Assembly (NCBI GenBank): GCA_905199855.1
Contig: CAJKHY010000003.1
Location: 14,866-78,865, forward strand
Source of the DNA: an uncultured Clostridium sp.
Lineage (GTDB): Bacteria > Bacillota_I > Bacilli_A > RF39 > UBA660
Direction of reading: 5' to 3'
Length of the DNA stretch: 64,000 bases
Position numbers and translations under genes: made by a program. Below the pieces are notes generated by a model. That model saw nothing but the letters and a program-made list of their open reading frames with translations, searched no databases and was not told where the DNA came from. This document shows, piece after piece, positions 60,672 to 64,000 of the stretch; position 1 is the first letter of the stretch; every line of letters starts with the position of its first letter.

Positions 60672-60833
60672 ATGCCAAAAATATTTAGTGGTATTGATGG
60701 TTGTATTTTGTTTTTTGTAGTAACATTGTTTCTTGCTTTAGTTTTGATAGTAACTGAGTATTCGGTTTTAGATTTATTTTATTTATTTGGTATGCTTATT
60801 TGTTTTTTGTATTATTTGCATATTAGAAATTAA
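60672..60833 (+). CDS. Small hydrophobic protein (53 aa)
   Basis: 53 codons in the metG-tatD gap. The peptide has two hydrophobic stretches, CILFFVVTLFLALVLIVT and LDLFYLFGMLICFLYYL. AGGGAGG (60652-60658) lies 13 bases upstream, a bit far. A clean terminator begins at its stop codon, as with other genes here, which supports a real gene. No family recognised; a toxin-like or spore-membrane small protein cannot be ruled in or out. Confidence 0.5.
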   Translation: MPKIFSGIDGCILFFVVTLFLALVLIVTEYSVLDLFYLFGMLICFLYYLHIRN

Positions 60834-60858
60834 CTTATACTTAAGTATAGGTTTTTTT
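60833..60858 (+). terminator. Terminator before tatD
   Basis: ACTTATAC / GTATAGGT stem (one G-U pair), loop TTAA, seven T. Confidence 0.75.
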
Positions 60859-60907
60859 CTTGACTAAAGGATGTTTTAAAGTTATGCTTATATGGGAAGT
60901 GATTTTT

Positions 60908-61666
60908 ATGTTTGTTGATACACACGCTCATTTATTTGATGAATATTATAGTAATATAGAGGAAGTAATTGCTAGGGCTTTGGATAATAATGTTTTTAAG
61001 ATTGTTATTTCAGGTTGTGATATTAAAAGTAATTTGGAGGTACTAGAAAAAATTGATAGATATGATTCTTTATATGGTACGATTGGAATACATCCTTTGA
61101 ATTTGGATAATTTGGATGATAATTATATTGATTTTTTGGAGGAGAATATTAAAAATGATAAAATTGTTGGTATTGGAGAAGTTGGCTTAGATTACCACTA
61201 TGGTAGAGATAACAAGGAATTGCAGAAAGATGTATTTATCCGCCAAATAGAGCTCGCTATTAAATATAATATGCCTATAGTTGTACATTCTAGGGATGCA
61301 ACAGAAGATATGATGAACATTTTAAGAAGATATAATGGTAAGTTAAGGGGGGTTATGCATTGTTATTCTGGAAGTGTAGAAACGGCTTTGGAACTTACAA
61401 AAATGGGCTTTTATTTAGGAGTAGGTGGTATAATTACTTTTAAAAATGCAAAGAATATAGTTGAAGTCATAAAAAAGATAGATTTAAAATATATTTTATT
61501 AGAAACTGATTCTCCTTATTTAACTCCTGAACCATATCGAGGAAGTTCTAATGAACCAGCATATATTCCTTTAATCGCAGGGAAAATCGCGGAGATTAAG
61601 AGTGTTAGTTTAGATGATGTTATGATTGCGACTGAGGGCAATGTGAAGATGTTATTTGACAAATAG
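60908..61666 (+). CDS. tatD: TatD-family metal-dependent DNase
   Basis: 252 residues, normal. VDTHAHL (His6, His8) gives the first metal ligands, IGEVGLDYHYGRD the central Glu, PIVVHSRDA the His, MHCYSGS and LLETDSPYLTPEPYRG the Asp. Cytoplasmic hydrolase with 3'-5' exonuclease activity in characterised members. Start at 60908 with GGAAGTGAT; a longer frame begins inside the preceding terminator region. B. subtilis has the same metS-tatD(yabD)-yabE-rnmV-ksgA order, here without rnmV. Confidence 0.95.
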   Translation: MFVDTHAHLFDEYYSNIEEVIARALDNNVFKIVISGCDIKSNLEVLEKIDRYDSLYGTIGIHPLNLDNLDDNYIDFLEENIKNDKIVGIGEVGLDYHYGRDNKELQKDVFIRQIELAIKYNMPIVVHSRDATEDMMNILRRYNGKLRGVMHCYSGSVETALELTKMGFYLGVGGIITFKNAKNIVEVIKKIDLKYILLETDSPYLTPEPYRGSSNEPAYIPLIAGKIAEIKSVSLDDVMIATEGNVKMLFDK

Positions 61667-61684
61667 GCTCTTTTGTGGTAAAAT
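61656..61684 (+). promoter_or_regulatory. Promoter of the 3D-domain protein gene
   Basis: TTGACA, 17-base spacer, TAAAAT, overlapping the end of tatD. The leader to 61762 has no recognised structure. Confidence 0.75.
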
Positions 61685-61762
61685 TCTATTACTGAAGTAA
61701 GATATGCACGAAATGAATGGAAAAGTTTGGCATTTTCAGTACAATAATTAAGAGGTGAAAAA

Positions 61763-62509
61763 ATGAGAAAAATAGTTTCCAAGTTTTTTTGGCCGGCTTT
61801 TGAAGTTGTGATTGCGGGAATTTTTGTGGTACTCGTAATGCCTAGAAATAAAGATGAGAAACTAATGTTTACGGTAGAGAATAGTGATGCTGTAAAAATG
61901 ATAGATACTACTTCTAAGTTTTTTGTTGATGATATTTTGATTGATACAGAAGATAAAAAAGAAGAGGTAGTGGAAGCAAAGCAAGAAGAAGTGATCTTGA
62001 AGGATGAGAATAAACAAAAAGAAGAACCTAAAGTAGTTGAGGCTTCTAAGGTAGATGAAGCCAAAGAAGAAGAAAAAAAAGAGGAAGAATCAAATGTAGA
62101 AACGAAGCCTGTAATAAGGTATAATCCCATTGATACTTCTAATTATCCTGTCTTGGATAGCTATACGAATTTAGTTATGACAGGATATGGTCATGATTGT
62201 AGGGGTTGTACTACGGGTAAGACAGCATCTGGTTATTCAATAAGAGATACTATTTATTATGAGGATCCAACATTTGGAACACTTAGAATTGTGGCAATGG
62301 ATAGGTCGATACCACTATATTCAATTGTTAGGATTTCTAATATAAAAGGTATGGAACCAATTTTAGCTATTGTTTTAGATCGTGGAGGCGGGATTAGTTT
62401 TAGTAAATCGATTCAAATAGATTTAGTTGTTGAATCTGAGGCTGTTGCAAATACAACGATAGGTAAAAAGTATAATATTACTTGTGATATACTTAGAAGT
62501 GGTAAATAG
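61763..62509 (+). CDS. 3D-domain cell-wall protein (YabE-like)
   Basis: 248 residues. One N-terminal membrane segment (about 12-27) and a charged Glu/Lys linker (about 65-115) lead to a C-terminal 3D domain (about 130-248). The three Asp that name the domain are in AMDRS, VLDRGG and QIDLVV, with TGYGHDCRGCTTGKTASG in front. The fold is that of MltA/Rpf-like lytic transglycosylases. The ubiquitin-like DUF348 and G5 modules of B. subtilis YabE are missing, but the location between tatD and rsmA is that of yabE. AGAGGTG precedes the ATG. Confidence 0.85.
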   Translation: MRKIVSKFFWPAFEVVIAGIFVVLVMPRNKDEKLMFTVENSDAVKMIDTTSKFFVDDILIDTEDKKEEVVEAKQEEVILKDENKQKEEPKVVEASKVDEAKEEEKKEEESNVETKPVIRYNPIDTSNYPVLDSYTNLVMTGYGHDCRGCTTGKTASGYSIRDTIYYEDPTFGTLRIVAMDRSIPLYSIVRISNIKGMEPILAIVLDRGGGISFSKSIQIDLVVESEAVANTTIGKKYNITCDILRSGK

Positions 62510-62534
62510 GTGCTAACTTTAGTTAGTGCTTTTT
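62510..62534 (+). terminator. Terminator after the 3D-domain gene
   Basis: GCTAAC / GTTAG(T)GC hairpin with one bulged T and loop TTTA, five T. Confidence 0.6.
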
Positions 62535-62547
62535 AGTAGGTGAGATT

Positions 62548-63348
62548 ATGATAGATAAGAATTTTAATTTTAAGAAGTCTTTGGGGCAAAATTTTTTGAA
62601 TGATGATAATATTATTAATAAGATAGTTAGTTATTTGCCAATAGATAAGGAGACTTTAGTTATTGAGATAGGTCCTGGAAGTGGTGTTTTGACTAGTAAA
62701 TTAGCTTGTATAGCTGGAAATGTTTTGGCTTATGAGATAGATACAAGATTAGAGAGTGTGTTAAGAAATAATCTTTGTAATTTTAATAATGTTGATATAA
62801 AGTTTCAGGACTTTTTGAAGGCAGACATAGTAAAGGATATAAAGGAATATAATTATAGGAAATTATATGTGGTTGCTAATTTGCCTTATTATATTACGAC
62901 TCCTATTATTAATAAGTTAATAAGTGATGCAATAGATGTTTCTTATATCGTTGTTATGATACAAAAGGAGGTTGCTTCAAGATTTTGTGCTGTACCAGGG
63001 ACTAAAGATTATAATTCTTTAACTGTTTATTTAAATTATCATTTTGAGGTTAAAAAGTTATTTGATGTTAGTAAGAATTCATTTGTTCCAAAACCTAAGG
63101 TTGATAGTACTGTGATATGTTTAAAGAAAAGGGATAAGAAGCAGGAAGTTTTGGATTTAGCTTTGTTTTATAAACTTGTGAGAGACAGTTTTTGTTTTAA
63201 AAGGAAGAATTTAAGAAACAATTTGAAAGGATATGATTTGTCGAAGTTGGAAAACGTTTTAAAGAGATATGGTTATGATCTATCTGTTAGAGCAGAGCAG
63301 TTGGATATAAAAATTTTTGTTGAAATGGCTAATGAACTTAAAAATTAG
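62548..63348 (+). CDS. rsmA: 16S rRNA (adenine-1518/1519-N6) dimethyltransferase RsmA
   Basis: Dimethylates two adenines in the 3' terminal helix of 16S rRNA. 266 residues. KKSLGQNFLNDDNIINKIV at the N-terminus, SAM site VIEIGPGSGVLT, catalytic motif NLPYY (VANLPYYITTPI), and the C-terminal helical domain with FKRKNLRNNLKGY. AGGTGAG precedes the ATG. Same order as in Bacillus (yabE-rnmV-ksgA). Confidence 0.97.
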   Translation: MIDKNFNFKKSLGQNFLNDDNIINKIVSYLPIDKETLVIEIGPGSGVLTSKLACIAGNVLAYEIDTRLESVLRNNLCNFNNVDIKFQDFLKADIVKDIKEYNYRKLYVVANLPYYITTPIINKLISDAIDVSYIVVMIQKEVASRFCAVPGTKDYNSLTVYLNYHFEVKKLFDVSKNSFVPKPKVDSTVICLKKRDKKQEVLDLALFYKLVRDSFCFKRKNLRNNLKGYDLSKLENVLKRYGYDLSVRAEQLDIKIFVEMANELKN

Positions 63349-63390
63349 TCTTTTTTTTATATATGTGCATATGATTAAATGGGTGAGAAA

Positions 63391-63687
63391 ATGGACAAGG
63401 TAAATGAACTTGGTAGTAGTTTTAGTCATGGTATTACTATTGCAGAAAGAAAGAGCATTATAGTAAGTGGGGTTAAAAAGATAGAGAGTTTTGATAATGA
63501 GGAGTTTTTGATGGAAACGACGCTTGGTTATTTAGTTATTAAGGGGAGTGAGTTAGAAATTATTAAGTTGGATACTTATCAGGGAAATGTTTCAATCAAG
63601 GGGCATGTTGATAGTTTGGGTTATTTTGAAACTAGTTCTTTAAAGAAAGAAAAGGATAATTCTTTTTTAACAAGATTATTTAAATAA
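63391..63687 (+). CDS. yabP: Sporulation protein YabP
   Basis: 98 residues, as B. subtilis YabP (100). ERKSIIVSGVKKIESFDNEEF is the family start, followed by TTLGYLVIKGSELEI and GHVDSLGYFE. In Bacillus it is made in the mother cell under sigma-E and is needed for the spore cortex/coat. Start at 63391 after GGGTGAGAA; an ATG at 63379 has no ribosome site. It overlaps yabQ by one base. Confidence 0.9.
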   Translation: MDKVNELGSSFSHGITIAERKSIIVSGVKKIESFDNEEFLMETTLGYLVIKGSELEIIKLDTYQGNVSIKGHVDSLGYFETSSLKKEKDNSFLTRLFK

Positions 63688-63959
63688 TGGAACTTTTGAT
63701 ACAAATAAAATCTATATTAATGTCATTTGGATATGGTATCGTTTTCTTTATTTTGGTAAGTGTTAATTATAAGTTTTTGTATTGTAAGGGACTTGGTTTA
63801 AAAATAATTATTAATATGCTTTTTATTCTTGTGAACGTGATTTTTTATTTTATGTTACTTAGGCTAGTAAATAACGGAGTGGTACATATATACTTTTTAT
63901 TTTCTATTTTAGGGGGATATTTGCTGGCCAAATTGTTAGGTGGTAAGATTAAAAGATAA
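63687..63959 (+). CDS. yabQ: Sporulation protein YabQ
   Basis: 90 residues with three membrane helices (about 12-30, 37-58 and 65-82) and a basic end GGKIKR. Sequence signs are few, but the layout (IKSILMSFGYGIVFFIL, LGLKIIINMLFILVNVIF) and position directly after yabP identify YabQ, a membrane protein needed for spore cortex formation. It is shorter than the Bacillus version. The 41 bases to the window end show no start with a ribosome site; divIC would be expected next. Confidence 0.85.
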   Translation: MELLIQIKSILMSFGYGIVFFILVSVNYKFLYCKGLGLKIIINMLFILVNVIFYFMLLRLVNNGVVHIYFLFSILGGYLLAKLLGGKIKR

Positions 63960-64000
63960 TTGTTGTAAATGGGTGTAGAGGATAGCTTTTGTTTATTTAT

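Noticed and set aside
63349..63390. Sigma-E promoter for yabP (CATATGAT near 63368)
   Set aside because: Only about half of the -10 consensus matches and no -35 is found at the right spacing.
1..64000. Reassigned genetic code (UGA = Trp), as in Mycoplasma-like relatives
   Set aside because: TGA ends real genes (trmN6, ywiB), Trp is coded by TGG, and the only tRNA-Trp has anticodon CCA.

Overview
The window is AT-rich (roughly a quarter to 30 percent G+C by eye) and reads with the standard bacterial code: TGG codes Trp and TGA is used as a stop, for example at the end of trmN6. Gene content and order are those of the replication-origin region of a Bacilli-class Bacillota. It has a cell wall (class A PBP, MurE, MurF), an anaerobic metabolism (pyruvate:ferredoxin oxidoreductase) and endospore genes (bofA, spoVT, yabP, yabQ, a CwlJ-type hydrolase). 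Small size, low G+C and many streamlined proteins suggest an uncultured gut-type Bacilli lineage (RF39/RFN20/Erysipelotrichia-like). That placement is inference from gene content only.

Left arm (1-16.3 kb, mostly minus strand): the 5' part of argS, ywiB, a class A PBP and a decayed DUF1287 gene. These are followed by the conserved rpmH-rnpA-yidC-jag-mnmE-mnmG-rsmG-parB cluster. The cluster is broken by five unusual genes: an ABC-exporter membrane half without an ATPase, an HExxH protein, a four-Cys protein with a 60-bp internal duplication, and a 139/437-residue pair. ParB is about twice the normal size because of a long disordered linker.

Origin (16.3-28.3 kb, plus strand): a HerA/FtsK-type ATPase, oriC with DnaA boxes, then dnaA, dnaN, a ComK homologue, recF, gyrB and gyrA. 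After gyrA comes a 660-bp intergenic hub holding three parS sites in 60-bp tandem repeats, three perfect DnaA boxes and the SRP RNA gene.

Right arm, first block (28.3-39.9 kb, plus): tadA, dnaX, ebfC, recR, bofA, holB, ricT, trmN6, rsmI, pth, a PP2C phosphatase and mfd. This is close to B. subtilis order.

Accessory block (39.9-57.8 kb): pyrophosphatase with an extra C-terminal domain, a DUF3298 membrane protein, several decayed membrane genes, tRNA-Trp, a CwlJ-like hydrolase, asnB-murF-murE, an XRE-S24 regulator, two tandem VUT/QueT-type transporters, a C26 amidotransferase, a DUF2229 protein, PFOR, a holin-like protein, HtrA and QueH.

Final block (57.8-64 kb): spoVT, dut, metG, tatD, a 3D-domain protein, rsmA, yabP and yabQ, again as in B. 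subtilis.

The genes cover replication initiation and segregation (DnaA, DnaN, gyrase, ParB, parS), clamp loading (DnaX, HolB), repair (RecF, RecR, Mfd), tRNA/rRNA modification (MnmE, MnmG, RsmG, TadA, TrmN6, RsmI, RsmA, QueH), envelope synthesis and sporulation. No CRISPR array, insertion sequence or rRNA operon was seen. The most interesting items are the parS/DnaA-box hub, the oversized ParB, the ComK homologue inside the dnaN-recF interval, the HerA ATPase beside oriC, the foreign-looking genes inside the rpmH-parB cluster and the asnB-murF(membrane)-murE set.
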